Part shown: positions 1 to 9,303 of the stretch, piece after piece | Numbering within the stretch: the first letter of the stretch is position 1 | Layout of the letters: each line of letters starts with the position of its first letter | Assembly (NCBI GenBank): GCA_003696955.1 | Contig: RFGU01000015.1 | Span: 27,561 to 91,560 of the forward strand | DNA: 64,000 nt | DNA from: Deltaproteobacteria bacterium | GTDB lineage: Bacteria > Myxococcota_A > Polyangia > Nannocystales > Nannocystaceae | Direction of reading: 5' to 3' | The notes under the pieces: generated by a model | The model's database searches: none | Seen by the model: only the letters and a program-made list of their open reading frames with translations | Told to the model about the DNA's origin: nothing | Position numbers and translations under genes: made by a program

Positions 1-462
1 GGCCTTCGCGCAGGCAGGGGCCGACGTCATCACGGTTCATGCCGAGGCCTGCCCCCACCTGCACCGCACGCTCCAGACGATCCGCGAACTGCCCCACCAT
101 GGTGGCGGGCGGATCCTCGCGGGCGTTGCGATCAACCCGGCCACGCCGCCCGATGCCGTGGCCTACGTCCTCGACGTGGCGGATCTCGTCCTCGTGATGA
201 CGGTCAACCCCGGGTTCGGCGGCCAGTCCTTCATCGACGGCGTGCTCCCCAAGATCCGCAAGCTGCGCGAGACGATCGACGCCCGCGGCCTCGACGTGCG
301 GATCCAGGTGGACGGGGGCATCGGCCCGGCGACGGCCCGCACGGCCGCCGACGCGGGCGCCTGCACCTTCGTGGCCGGCAGCGCGATCTTCGGCGCCGCG
401 GACGGAGATCTCGGCGGCGCCATCGCTTCGATCCGAGCCGCGGCGGCGGGAGGATCTTCACC

Positions 463-466
<4 letters not shown>
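1..466 (+). CDS. rpe: ribulose-phosphate 3-epimerase, 5' end outside window
   Basis: Interconverts ribulose 5-phosphate and xylulose 5-phosphate in the cytoplasmic pentose phosphate pathway. The frame is open from base 2, so the N-terminal third (the family is about 220 residues long) lies outside the window. The remaining part shows the family signatures: ITVHAEA near the left edge, the loop [10 protein letters not shown], the strand VDGGI, and the phosphate-binding end VAGSAIF. The TGA stop overlaps the GTG of dapF by 4 bases, so the two genes are probably translationally coupled. Identity is secure; only the true start is unseen. Confidence 0.96.
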
Positions 467-1338
<872 letters not shown>

Positions 1339-1366
1339 CCGCGACGGGCCGAAACGGCCGTGGTGC

Positions 1367-1382
1367 GGGGGGCTCGCCCCCC
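1367..1382. terminator. G6/C6 hairpin between convergent dapF and slt
   Basis: Six G, a CTCG loop and six C form a perfect hairpin between the dapF stop and the end of the oppositely oriented transglycosylase gene. There is no T-run on either side, so it is at best a Rho-assisted or bidirectional stop. A bulged hairpin around GGCCG/CGGCC lies just before it. This is suggestive only. Confidence 0.3.
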
Positions 1383-1471
1383 ATGGTCCATCTCGGGCAC
1401 CGCCCCTCGGCCCCGGCCGCACGCACGCCGTCCGTACCCTCGATGGCGGGCGGGCCATCGCCGGCTCCACG

Positions 1472-4084
1472 TCAGAAGTCGATGTTGCGCCGCACCCGTG
1501 GGTCCACCTCGAGGTCCCACAGTGGAAGGTCGCCGGTCGCGAGGAACGTGTAGATCGCCTCGGTCTCCATCACGCGACGCACGTACCTGCGCGTCTCCCG
1601 GAACGGGATCTCCTCGACGAAGAGATCGAGGGGCAACGGACGGGAGGCCTTCGCCACCACCCATCGCCCCACGTTCACGGGCCCACCGTTGTACGAACCG
1701 TAGGCCAGGGGCATCTGGCCGCGGAACTTCACGGCGAGTTCGGCCAGATAGTAGGCGGCCAGGCGCACGTTGGTCTCGATGTCGTAGAGCCGATCCGGAT
1801 CGAACGTACCTCCGACGGGGATCTCTCCGAGCCGTTCGGCGAGGCGCCGGGCGGTGTACGGCATGATCTGTACGGCCCCACGCGCGCCCACCGGAGAGAC
1901 GACGAATCGACGAAAACGCGACTCGGTGTACATGAGCGCCCAAAGGTGGCTCGGGGAGAACCCCCACCGTGCGGCGGCGGCTTCCACGGTTCGGCGATAG
2001 GCCGGCACGTACCACCGCATCCCGTAGGGATCGGCGCCCACGGCCCCCGTGCGCAGGGCGTCGTACGGCTCGTCGAGCCCGTAGGCCACGACGAAGAGCC
2101 CACGCTCGAGGTCCTCGAGCGCCGCGCGGTCGCGCACCACGGCGCGAAGCTCCCGCGAATGGGCAAGCCGCGGGGTGCGAAACTCCCGGTGCCACGAAAG
2201 GCCCCGTTCGAGGGCCTCCGACCGGGCCCGGTACATGCGACCGCCGCGGAGGCGAAGTTTCAGGTTGCGGACCGTTCGAGCAGCCCGGCGGACCTCACGC
2301 CGCGCCGCCTCGAACCGCCCCGCGCCGAGGAAGGCACGCGCCCGTCGCAGCGCCGGCAGGGCGTCGCCGTAGCGCGCGCCGAGCCCATCGAGGACCGTCA
2401 AGACCTCGCCGAGCTCGGGCGGCCGTTCGAGGGCCGCGGGGCGTCGCGCCGCCGGTGGCGGATCGACCGGCTCGCCGAGCCTTCGCAGGTGCACGCGGGC
2501 CCACATGCCGTAGTAATCGAACGGTCGTTCCTCGGCCAGCTCCCGCAACTCGGCGACGGCCGCCGCGCGTTCATCCGAAGATGAACTATATAACCTGCTC
2601 CGCGCCAGGAGGTAGCGCGCCCGGGGATCGTACCGCCGCGACCGGGCGAAGACCTCGAAGGCCTCGGCCGCCTCGTCGGCCCGCCCGAGTCGCAACAGGG
2701 CCATGCCCCGGTAGAACGACGATTCGACCCGATGCCCCCGTGACACCTCACGGTACGCGTCGAGATGCGCTAGGGTCCGTTCGTAGAATCCGGCGCGGAA
2801 CGCAAGCCCCACCGCCTCCCACAGATACGCGGCGCGGCTTCGTCCCTTGCGCGCCTTGGCCCTGTCGAGCACGGCCGCGAGGGCCTCGTCGTACTGGTGG
2901 GCCCGCTCGTAGCAACGCACCAAGTCGCCGTGAACGGACGCCGTGTAGCGGCGAAGCTCCCGAAGGTCCGCCGCGCACTGGGCGTAGTCCCGCTGGCGGT
3001 AGGCCGTGTAGGCACGCTCCCGCAGGACCGAACGCCGAAAGGCCGGAGGAAGGTTTGGCTCCGCCAAGAGCCCGTCGAGGGCCGCACGGGAGGCTTCGTA
3101 CCACCGCAACCTCCGGGCACGGGTGGCGTATGCGAGGGACTCGGCCCGGGACAGGCGTGGCACGCGTAGGCCGTGCTCGGCCGCGAGGCGCTCGGCAAGA
3201 CGCAGGGCATCGTCCGACGCGGGATGCCCCGCCCATTCGAGGTGGACCGCTCGCAGCGCCTCGATCCCAGCCTTGGGCCCGCGCACGACCGCGACGGCCT
3301 CGGCCCGGACGAGGGCGACCTCGGGTGCCCGCGGTGCATTCGGGTATCGGTCGAGGAAACGCGCGGCGTCCCGGTCGAGCCGTCGCGCCGCGGCACGTCG
3401 CCCATCGGGCGCCACCGACCGATAGGCCCGGACTCGCAGGTCGACGCGGAGCAGTTCGAGCAGGGGACGCTCCGGCACCTTGCGGTGGCGGAGGGCGCGG
3501 GCCACGTACTCGAGTCCGGCCGCAACGATGGCGCGGCGGCGCTCGGGATCGCTGACCCGGTCGGCCCACTCGAGCGCGAGCTGCGCTCGCTCGCCGGCGA
3601 CGAACCAGGACGGCAGGTGGTCGCCCCGGGGGTCCGCGGCCTCGAGCCGCTCGAAGGCCGCATCGGCCGAGGAGAAGCGTCCGAGCCGCCACAGGGCCTT
3701 GGCCCGCAGGGCTTCCCGCTCCACCCGCGCGGCCCCCCGTTCTGGCGCCGGAAGCGCCGAAAGATGGGCCAGCGCGCCCAGCGCGTCCCCATCGGCCAGG
3801 GCGGAAAGGGCCGCCACGTGACCGGCTGTCGGCGCGACCGGCGGATCTTGCCGTGCCGATGAAGCGGCCGGGGAAGGATGGGCGCGATGGGCGATTTCGC
3901 CCTCCACGCCCGTAGCGGCGGTGTCGGGCACGCGCCATTGGGCCTGCATGACGTCCGCCGCGACGGCCTGCGCGGGCCAGAGCCCCAGCGGGACGACGAG
4001 CAACGCCGCCGCGGCCGTCGTGGCCCATCGTAGGCCGCCTCGCCGACGCGCGGCCGACGAAGCCCGTGCGGCAACCGACGTCAC
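1472..4084 (-). CDS. soluble lytic murein transglycosylase with TPR-like repeats
   Basis: Predicted periplasmic enzyme that cleaves peptidoglycan between MurNAc and GlcNAc with anhydro-sugar formation. An Arg-rich start and hydrophobic stretch (about 15-40) form a signal peptide. A long helical region with TPR-like repeats follows, and the C-terminus has an SLT domain: catalytic Glu at about 721 in YTESRF, then GARGAVQIMP and the YNGGP loop. The 870-residue size and superhelix-plus-SLT plan match Slt70-type enzymes. I start it at GTG 4084. The frame stays open far upstream, but TAGGCT lies 7 bases before this GTG, as in other leaderless genes here, and the signal peptide fits. It is divergent from fadN. 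Confidence 0.9.
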   Translation of the reverse strand: MTSVAARASSAARRRGGLRWATTAAAALLVVPLGLWPAQAVAADVMQAQWRVPDTAATGVEGEIAHRAHPSPAASSARQDPPVAPTAGHVAALSALADGDALGALAHLSALPAPERGAARVEREALRAKALWRLGRFSSADAAFERLEAADPRGDHLPSWFVAGERAQLALEWADRVSDPERRRAIVAAGLEYVARALRHRKVPERPLLELLRVDLRVRAYRSVAPDGRRAAARRLDRDAARFLDRYPNAPRAPEVALVRAEAVAVVRGPKAGIEALRAVHLEWAGHPASDDALRLAERLAAEHGLRVPRLSRAESLAYATRARRLRWYEASRAALDGLLAEPNLPPAFRRSVLRERAYTAYRQRDYAQCAADLRELRRYTASVHGDLVRCYERAHQYDEALAAVLDRAKARKGRSRAAYLWEAVGLAFRAGFYERTLAHLDAYREVSRGHRVESSFYRGMALLRLGRADEAAEAFEVFARSRRYDPRARYLLARSRLYSSSSDERAAAVAELRELAEERPFDYYGMWARVHLRRLGEPVDPPPAARRPAALERPPELGEVLTVLDGLGARYGDALPALRRARAFLGAGRFEAARREVRRAARTVRNLKLRLRGGRMYRARSEALERGLSWHREFRTPRLAHSRELRAVVRDRAALEDLERGLFVVAYGLDEPYDALRTGAVGADPYGMRWYVPAYRRTVEAAAARWGFSPSHLWALMYTESRFRRFVVSPVGARGAVQIMPYTARRLAERLGEIPVGGTFDPDRLYDIETNVRLAAYYLAELAVKFRGQMPLAYGSYNGGPVNVGRWVVAKASRPLPLDLFVEEIPFRETRRYVRRVMETEAIYTFLATGDLPLWDLEVDPRVRRNIDF

Positions 4085-4091
4085 GCCGGCA

Positions 4092-4097
4092 AGCCTA
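4092..4097 (-). promoter_or_regulatory. -10 element TAGGCT of slt (leaderless)
   Basis: TAGGCT ends 7 bases before the GTG start at 4084, which places the transcription start on or beside the start codon. No Shine-Dalgarno sequence and no clear -35 box are seen. Confidence 0.55.
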
Positions 4098-4174
4098 GCA
4101 TGGCGCCGAGTGCGTCCCGATTTTTGCGCACCATCGTGAAGACGCCCGGGGTCAAACCGGCGCGACGGCGCTGG

Positions 4175-4180
4175 TATGGT
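4175..4180 (+). promoter_or_regulatory. -10 element TATGGT of fadN (leaderless)
   Basis: TATGGT is followed by 7 bases and then GTG 4188. A weak -35 candidate (GTCAAA at 4151-4156) lies 18 bases upstream. The ATG at 4176 sits inside this box, which argues against it as the start. Confidence 0.6.
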
Positions 4181-4187
4181 CCGCCCC

Positions 4188-6623
4188 GTGAACTTCCAAC
4201 GACCGCCGTACACGTTCGTCGCCACCGTTCTCGGCGCCGGCACCATGGGCTCGCAGATCGCCGCCCACTTCGCCAACGTCGGGATGAAGGTGTTCCTCCT
4301 CGACATCGTGCCGAAGGACACCCCCGCGGATGCACCGCCGAGTGAACGTAGCCGGATCGCCGCCGGGGCGATCAAGGCCATGCTCAAGAACAAGCGCAAC
4401 CCCTTCATGGATCCGGACTTCGCGGCCCGGGTCACGCCGGGGAACTTCGACGACGACCTCGAGCGTTGCGTCGCGGCCAGCGACATCGTCCTCGAGGCCG
4501 TCATCGAACGTCTCGACGTCAAGCGAACGCTGTTCTCCCGGGTTGCCAAGGCCGCAAGGGGCGATGCCCTGCTGGCCACGAACACCAGCGGGCTACCCAT
4601 CACGTCCATCGCCGAGGGACTGCCGGAGGAGGCCCGCGGGCGCCTGGTCGGGATGCACTTCTTCAATCCCCCAAGGTACCTGCACCTGCTCGAGGTCGTG
4701 CCGTCGAAGTACACCCGGCCGGAGATCGTGGACGCGGCCCGCCACATCGGCGACAAGATGCTCGGCAAGGGCGTCGTGGTCTGCCGCGACACCCCCAACT
4801 TCATCGGCAACCGCATCGGCATCGCCGAGATGATCCTGACCAACAAGGTCACCCTCGAGGAGGGCTACACCGTCGAGGAGGTCGACTTCCTGAACGGCCC
4901 CCTGGTGGGCCGCCCCAAGACGGGTTCGTTCCGGCTCGGCGATCTGGTGGGCATCGACGTGGCGGCCCTGGTCATCCAGAACCTCGCCAAGGCCACCTCC
5001 GGCGATCCGAACGATCCCAACTACGACGAGCTGCACGACCTCATGGTCGTGCCGGACGTCATCGCCAAGATGATCGAGCGAGGCTGGATCGGCGACAAGG
5101 CCGGCCAAGGCTTCTACAAGAAGACCCGCGACGAAAGCGGCGCCCGCAAGATCCTGGCCCTCGACCTCGAGAAGATCGAGTACCGCGACAAGCGCAAACC
5201 CGACTTCCCCGAGCTTGCACGGATCGCCAAGCACCCGAGCCTGGACAAGCGCATCCACGAGGCGTTTCGCGCCGAAGGACGCGGCGGCGACTTCCTGCGC
5301 AAGGTCTACCTGCCGCTGTTCGCGTATGCGGCTCGGCGCGTGGGCGAGATCTGCGACACGCCGGCGCAGATCGACCAGGCCATGCGCTGGGGCTACGGCT
5401 GGAAGAAGGGCCCCTTCGAGATGTGGGATGCGGCCGGGGTCGCGTACTGCGTCGAGGAGATGCGAAAGCTGGGGATCGATCCGCCCAAGGCGGCCCTCGA
5501 TCTGGTCGAGCGCGGCGGCAAGGAGGCACGTTGGTACGGCGGAACCCCCGGATCGCTGACGGTGTTCGTGCCGGAAAGCGGCTCCTACCGTGAGGTGCCT
5601 GCCACCGAAGGGAGCATCGATCTCGACGCCTTCCGCAACGATCGGCATCGGATCCACGCCACGAAGACCGCGGAACTGCTCGACATCGGCGATGGCATCG
5701 CATGCCTCGAGTTCCGCTCGAAGATGAACATCCTCGATGCCGGCGTGGTCGAGCTGCTCGCCACCGTCTTCGACCACCTCGAGAAGGCCGGCGGCTTCCG
5801 TGGGCTCGTCATCGGCAACCAAGGCGACCACTTCAGCGCCGGGGCCGACGCGTTCCAGATCCTGATGTTCGCCCAGCAGGGCAAGTTCAAGGAGCTCGAA
5901 CAGGTCGTCGAGACCTTCCAGAACACGATGATGGGCCTGCGCCATGGTCCCATCCCGGTGGTCGCAGCTCCCTTCGGGATGACCCTCGGAGGCGGTTGCG
6001 AGTGCTCCCTGCACTGCGCGGCCATCGCCGCGAGCGCCGAGCTCTACATGGGGCTCGTCGAAGCCGGGATCGGGGTCGTGCCCGCAGGCGGCGGCCTCAA
6101 GGAACTCGCGCGCCGGGCATCGGCATGGGCCGCCCAGGTTCCGGACGGGGATCCCTACCCGTTCCTGCGGCGAGCGTGGGAGGCGGCGGCCACGGCCAAG
6201 GTCTCCATCAGCGGATTCGACGCCCGCAAGCTCGGTTTCCTCACCCCGACGGACACCATCGAGTTCCATCGCGACCGCGTCATCGCGCGGGCGAAGGCGC
6301 GGGCGATCGCCCTCGCCGAGGCCGGGTGGACCCCGCCCGACCCCGAAGAGCCCATCACCGTGGTCGGCGCCCCCCATGGCGCGTCGTTCCTGCTCGGAGC
6401 CTGGCTGTTCCAGCAGGCAGGCTACGCGAGCGAACACGACAAGCTCATCGCCGAGAAGATCGCCAACGTCCTGTGCGGCGGCATGGTGCCCGCCCGCACC
6501 CAGGTGACGGCCAAGCGGCTGCTCGAACTCGAACGCGAGGCCTTCGTCAGTCTCTGCGGCACCGAGAAGACCCGTGCCCGCATCGCCCATACGCTGCAAA
6601 CGGGCAAGCCCCTGCGCAACTGA
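4188..6623 (+). CDS. fadN: 3-hydroxyacyl-CoA dehydrogenase / enoyl-CoA hydratase, FadN type
   Basis: Bifunctional beta-oxidation enzyme: hydration of enoyl-CoA and NAD-dependent oxidation of 3-hydroxyacyl-CoA, cytoplasmic. The order is dehydrogenase first, hydratase second, as in Bacillus FadN and opposite to E. coli FadB. The N-terminal Rossmann motif GAGTMGSQIA is at 16-25, the catalytic His near 157 in GMHFFNPP, and two dehydrogenase C-terminal domains follow. The hydratase fold (about 490-700) shows SAGAD, GGGCECS and EAGIGVVPAGGG. I prefer GTG 4188 (811 residues) because TATGGT lies 7 bases before it; an ATG four codons upstream falls inside that box. The thiolase gene follows after 42 bases. 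No acyl-CoA dehydrogenase gene is adjacent. Confidence 0.93.
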   Translation: MNFQRPPYTFVATVLGAGTMGSQIAAHFANVGMKVFLLDIVPKDTPADAPPSERSRIAAGAIKAMLKNKRNPFMDPDFAARVTPGNFDDDLERCVAASDIVLEAVIERLDVKRTLFSRVAKAARGDALLATNTSGLPITSIAEGLPEEARGRLVGMHFFNPPRYLHLLEVVPSKYTRPEIVDAARHIGDKMLGKGVVVCRDTPNFIGNRIGIAEMILTNKVTLEEGYTVEEVDFLNGPLVGRPKTGSFRLGDLVGIDVAALVIQNLAKATSGDPNDPNYDELHDLMVVPDVIAKMIERGWIGDKAGQGFYKKTRDESGARKILALDLEKIEYRDKRKPDFPELARIAKHPSLDKRIHEAFRAEGRGGDFLRKVYLPLFAYAARRVGEICDTPAQIDQAMRWGYGWKKGPFEMWDAAGVAYCVEEMRKLGIDPPKAALDLVERGGKEARWYGGTPGSLTVFVPESGSYREVPATEGSIDLDAFRNDRHRIHATKTAELLDIGDGIACLEFRSKMNILDAGVVELLATVFDHLEKAGGFRGLVIGNQGDHFSAGADAFQILMFAQQGKFKELEQVVETFQNTMMGLRHGPIPVVAAPFGMTLGGGCECSLHCAAIAASAELYMGLVEAGIGVVPAGGGLKELARRASAWAAQVPDGDPYPFLRRAWEAAATAKVSISGFDARKLGFLTPTDTIEFHRDRVIARAKARAIALAEAGWTPPDPEEPITVVGAPHGASFLLGAWLFQQAGYASEHDKLIAEKIANVLCGGMVPARTQVTAKRLLELEREAFVSLCGTEKTRARIAHTLQTGKPLRN

Positions 6624-6665
6624 CCGCATCGTCTCGATCCCCATCGTCCAAAGGAACGTCCCATC

Positions 6666-7817
6666 ATGTCGACCATGCAAGAAGCCGTCATCGTCGCCGC
6701 CCGCCGCTCGGCGGTCGGCCGCGCCGCAAAGGGTGCCCTGGCGAACACCCGCCCCGATGACATCGCCATCGAGGTCATCGAGAAGATGCTCGCCGACCTG
6801 CCCCCCTTTCCGAAGGAGATCGTCGACGACGTGGTCCTCGGCTGCGCGATGCCCGAGGCCGAGCAAGGGCTCAACGTCGCCCGCGTCGTGGGGCTGCGGG
6901 CCGGTCTGCCCGAGTCCACCAGCGCGATGACGATCAACCGGTTCTGTTCGTCGGGCCTTCAGGCCATCGCCCTGTGCGCCGAGCGGATCATGGTCGGTGC
7001 GGCCGAGTGCGCCATCGCCGGGGGGCTCGAGTCCATGAGCCTCGTGCCCATGGGGGGCAACAAGGCCATGTTCAACCCGAAGGTCGTCCGCGAGCAGCCC
7101 GAGATCTACATCTCGATGGGGCTGACCGCGGAGAACGTGGCCCGTCGGTTCGAGATCTCCCGCGAAGACCAGGACGCCTTCGCGCTCCGCAGTCACCAGC
7201 GGGCCGTTGCGGCCCAAGATGCCGGCAGGTTCGACGAGGAGATCGTGCCCGTCACCACCATCGACGGAAAGGTGTTCGACAAGGACGAGGGCCCGCGCCG
7301 GGATACGTCCCTCGAGGCCCTCGCCAAGCTCAAGCCGGCGTTCCACGCCAAGGGCACGGTGACGGCCGGAAACTCGTCCCCCATGAACGACGGCGCCGCC
7401 GCGGCCTTGCTCATGTCGCGCCGCAAGGCCGAAGAACTCGGACTTACGCCCGTCGCCCGGTTCGTCGGATTCGCGGTGGCCGGTGTGCCGCCGGAGATCA
7501 TGGGCATCGGGCCGGTGGAAGCGATCCCCAAGGTGCTGCGACGGACGGGGCTTTCGTTGTCGGACATCGACGTCATCGAACTCAACGAGGCCTTCGCCGC
7601 GCAGTCCCTGGCGGTCATCCGCAAGCTCGGCCTCGACGAGGACAAGGTGAACCCCAACGGCGGCGCGATCGCCCTCGGGCACCCCCTCGGCTGCACCGGA
7701 GCCAAGCTCACGGCCACGGCCCTGGCCGAGCTCCACCGCCGCAAGGGGCGGTACGCCATGGTCACCATGTGCATCGGTGGCGGCATGGGCGCTGCCGGGA
7801 TCTTCGAGCGCATGTAG
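6666..7817 (+). CDS. fadA: acetyl-CoA acyltransferase (thiolase)
   Basis: Thiolytic cleavage of 3-ketoacyl-CoA, the last step of beta-oxidation, in complex or series with the FadN protein encoded just upstream. The 383 residues match the family. The nucleophilic Cys is near 94 in NRFCSSGLQ, the catalytic His is in [10 protein letters not shown] (about 339), and the second catalytic Cys is in CIGGGMG (about 369). An AAAGGA Shine-Dalgarno sequence lies 11 bases before the ATG, which contrasts with the leaderless fadN start. The two form an operon equivalent to fadNA of Bacillus. Confidence 0.95.
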   Translation: MSTMQEAVIVAARRSAVGRAAKGALANTRPDDIAIEVIEKMLADLPPFPKEIVDDVVLGCAMPEAEQGLNVARVVGLRAGLPESTSAMTINRFCSSGLQAIALCAERIMVGAAECAIAGGLESMSLVPMGGNKAMFNPKVVREQPEIYISMGLTAENVARRFEISREDQDAFALRSHQRAVAAQDAGRFDEEIVPVTTIDGKVFDKDEGPRRDTSLEALAKLKPAFHAKGTVTAGNSSPMNDGAAAALLMSRRKAEELGLTPVARFVGFAVAGVPPEIMGIGPVEAIPKVLRRTGLSLSDIDVIELNEAFAAQSLAVIRKLGLDEDKVNPNGGAIALGHPLGCTGAKLTATALAELHRRKGRYAMVTMCIGGGMGAAGIFERM

Positions 7818-7847
7818 GTTTCCCGGTATCCGAGGACGCACGCGATC

Positions 7848-7871
7848 GATATGTAAGGCATCTTACATATC
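7848..7871. promoter_or_regulatory. perfect 10-bp AT-rich palindrome, operator or terminator
   Basis: Arms GATATGTAAG and CTTACATATC pair perfectly around the loop GCAT, 30 bases past the fadA stop and about 95 bases before the kinase start. It is by far the most AT-rich stretch nearby. TTTCTT follows on the plus strand, so a transcription terminator is possible. The A/T-rich arms and upstream position suit a repressor operator better. Confidence 0.5.
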
Positions 7872-7964
7872 TTTCTTGCGGAATTTCCGGCGGATCCGTG
7901 GTCGAATTGGGGTGAAGGGCCCCCACTCCCCCGTGCCGATCCCGGGTGGGGGCGCCCCGAGCCC

Positions 7965-9101
7965 ATGGCCCCGCAACCGCCCCACCAATCCCCTCCCTCG
8001 GCGCCGCCTTCGGCGGATGGCGTGCCCCGCCCCGTACGGGACCGCCAGGGCAATCTTCGCCGTCACCCGGCCGCGGGACTCGTGCCGGGCGAACGGGTGG
8101 GGCCCTACCGCGTCGAGTACGAATTCGGCTCGGGCGGTATGGGGCGCGTCTACGCGGCTCGTCACGGTGCGACCGGCCGACCGGTGGCGATCAAGGTGTT
8201 GCGCAACCCCTTCGGGACGGGCCCCCTCGACGGGGCCGAAGGTCGGCGTCGCCTCTACCGCGAAGCGATCGCCCTGTCCAAGGTGCGCCACCCGAACGTT
8301 CCGGCGCTCCACGCCGTAGACCAAGACGATCGCGTCGGGCCGTACGTGGTGCTCGAACGGGTGGAGGGGGTATCCCTCACCCGGTGGCGACAGATCCACA
8401 CGCCGAGCACGGGCCGAATCCTCGACACCCTCGTCCAGGTCGCGCGTGCACTTGCCGCCTGCCACGAGGCGGGTCTCGTGCATCGCGACGTCAAGCCGAC
8501 CAACGTACTCGTCGAGCCTTCCGGCCGCGCCGTGCTGGTCGACTTCGGCCTGGCGGTCCGCCCGCGCCCCGCCGATGCCCCCGTCGCGACCACCGAAGAT
8601 CCCCTGCGCGGCCGGATCACCGACGTCGGGACGGTCCTCGGGACGAACGGCTACATCGCCCCGGAACTCGTTCTCGGTCGGGCCCTGACCTACGCGGCCG
8701 ACCAGTTCTCCTTCGGCGTGCTGCTCTTCGAGGCCCTGTGCGGCAAGCGGCCCTACGAGGGGGCCACGGCCGTCGCCTACGCCCGCGCCGTTCGCGACGG
8801 CGCTCGACGGGCATTTTCGTGCACCGATGCCCCGGACGAATTGCCGCGGGCCCTCGACCGGATGCTTGCCGTCGACCCGGGAGCCCGCTTCGCATCGATG
8901 CGTGACGTGGCGAAGGTTCTCGAGCGATGTGCGCGGAAGGTGCATCGCAGCACCGTGGGCGACGCGCTGCGACGGGCCCGGGGGTGGTGGCGCGCCCACC
9001 TCGGCCTCAGGGTTCCCGCCGCAGCCGAGCCCATCACCACCTCCCCTGCCCATGTGGCCACGACGGAACTCCAATCGGTGGATCTGACGATCCTACCGTG
9101 A
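7965..9101 (+). CDS. Ser/Thr protein kinase, soluble, Hanks type
   Basis: Phosphorylates unknown protein targets. The 378 residues hold one kinase domain (about 45-310): glycine loop GSGGMGRVY, Lys in VAIKVL, catalytic loop HRDVKPTN near 171, DFG in VDFGLAV, and activation segment end GTNGYIAPE. All catalytic residues are present, so it should be active. The N-terminus is a Pro-rich tail of about 40 residues and the C-terminus is short. I see no membrane segment or sensor domain, so its input is unclear. The ATG is the first in frame; no clear Shine-Dalgarno sequence precedes it. The gene stands alone, downstream of the 7848-7871 palindrome. Confidence 0.93.
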   Translation: MAPQPPHQSPPSAPPSADGVPRPVRDRQGNLRRHPAAGLVPGERVGPYRVEYEFGSGGMGRVYAARHGATGRPVAIKVLRNPFGTGPLDGAEGRRRLYREAIALSKVRHPNVPALHAVDQDDRVGPYVVLERVEGVSLTRWRQIHTPSTGRILDTLVQVARALAACHEAGLVHRDVKPTNVLVEPSGRAVLVDFGLAVRPRPADAPVATTEDPLRGRITDVGTVLGTNGYIAPELVLGRALTYAADQFSFGVLLFEALCGKRPYEGATAVAYARAVRDGARRAFSCTDAPDELPRALDRMLAVDPGARFASMRDVAKVLERCARKVHRSTVGDALRRARGWWRAHLGLRVPAAAEPITTSPAHVATTELQSVDLTILP

Positions 9102-9303
9102 CGACGGACGAGCCCTCGGGCCTGCGGCACGCACGGCTGCAGCACGTGCCGACGGCCGAAAAGCACGTACCGTGCATCCAACGGCGACGGGTTCACGCGA
9201 ACCGGCCGTCACGGTCGCCCGGGTGCGCCCCCGCGCGACGGCCCCCCTGTCGTCCCGACGACCGAGCGGCGGATCACCCCCTTCGGAGTGCCGGCCCGGG
9301 CGT

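Noticed and set aside
4085..4852. N-terminal extension of the lytic transglycosylase to 4852
   Set aside because: It would overlap fadN by more than 600 bases, lacks homology and would bury the signal peptide. GTG 4084 has a -10 box at the proper distance.
4593..7841. A 1082-codon open frame on the minus strand opposite fadN and fadA
   Set aside because: It is antisense to two clear enzyme genes. At about 70% GC stops are rare in several frames, and the translation is His/Asp/Gly/Arg-rich with no domain.
9102..9303. A terminator or small gene in the 202-base gap between the kinase and nuoN
   Set aside because: Only a 5-bp hairpin (GCACG/CGTGC) without a T-run; no frame with a credible start or composition.
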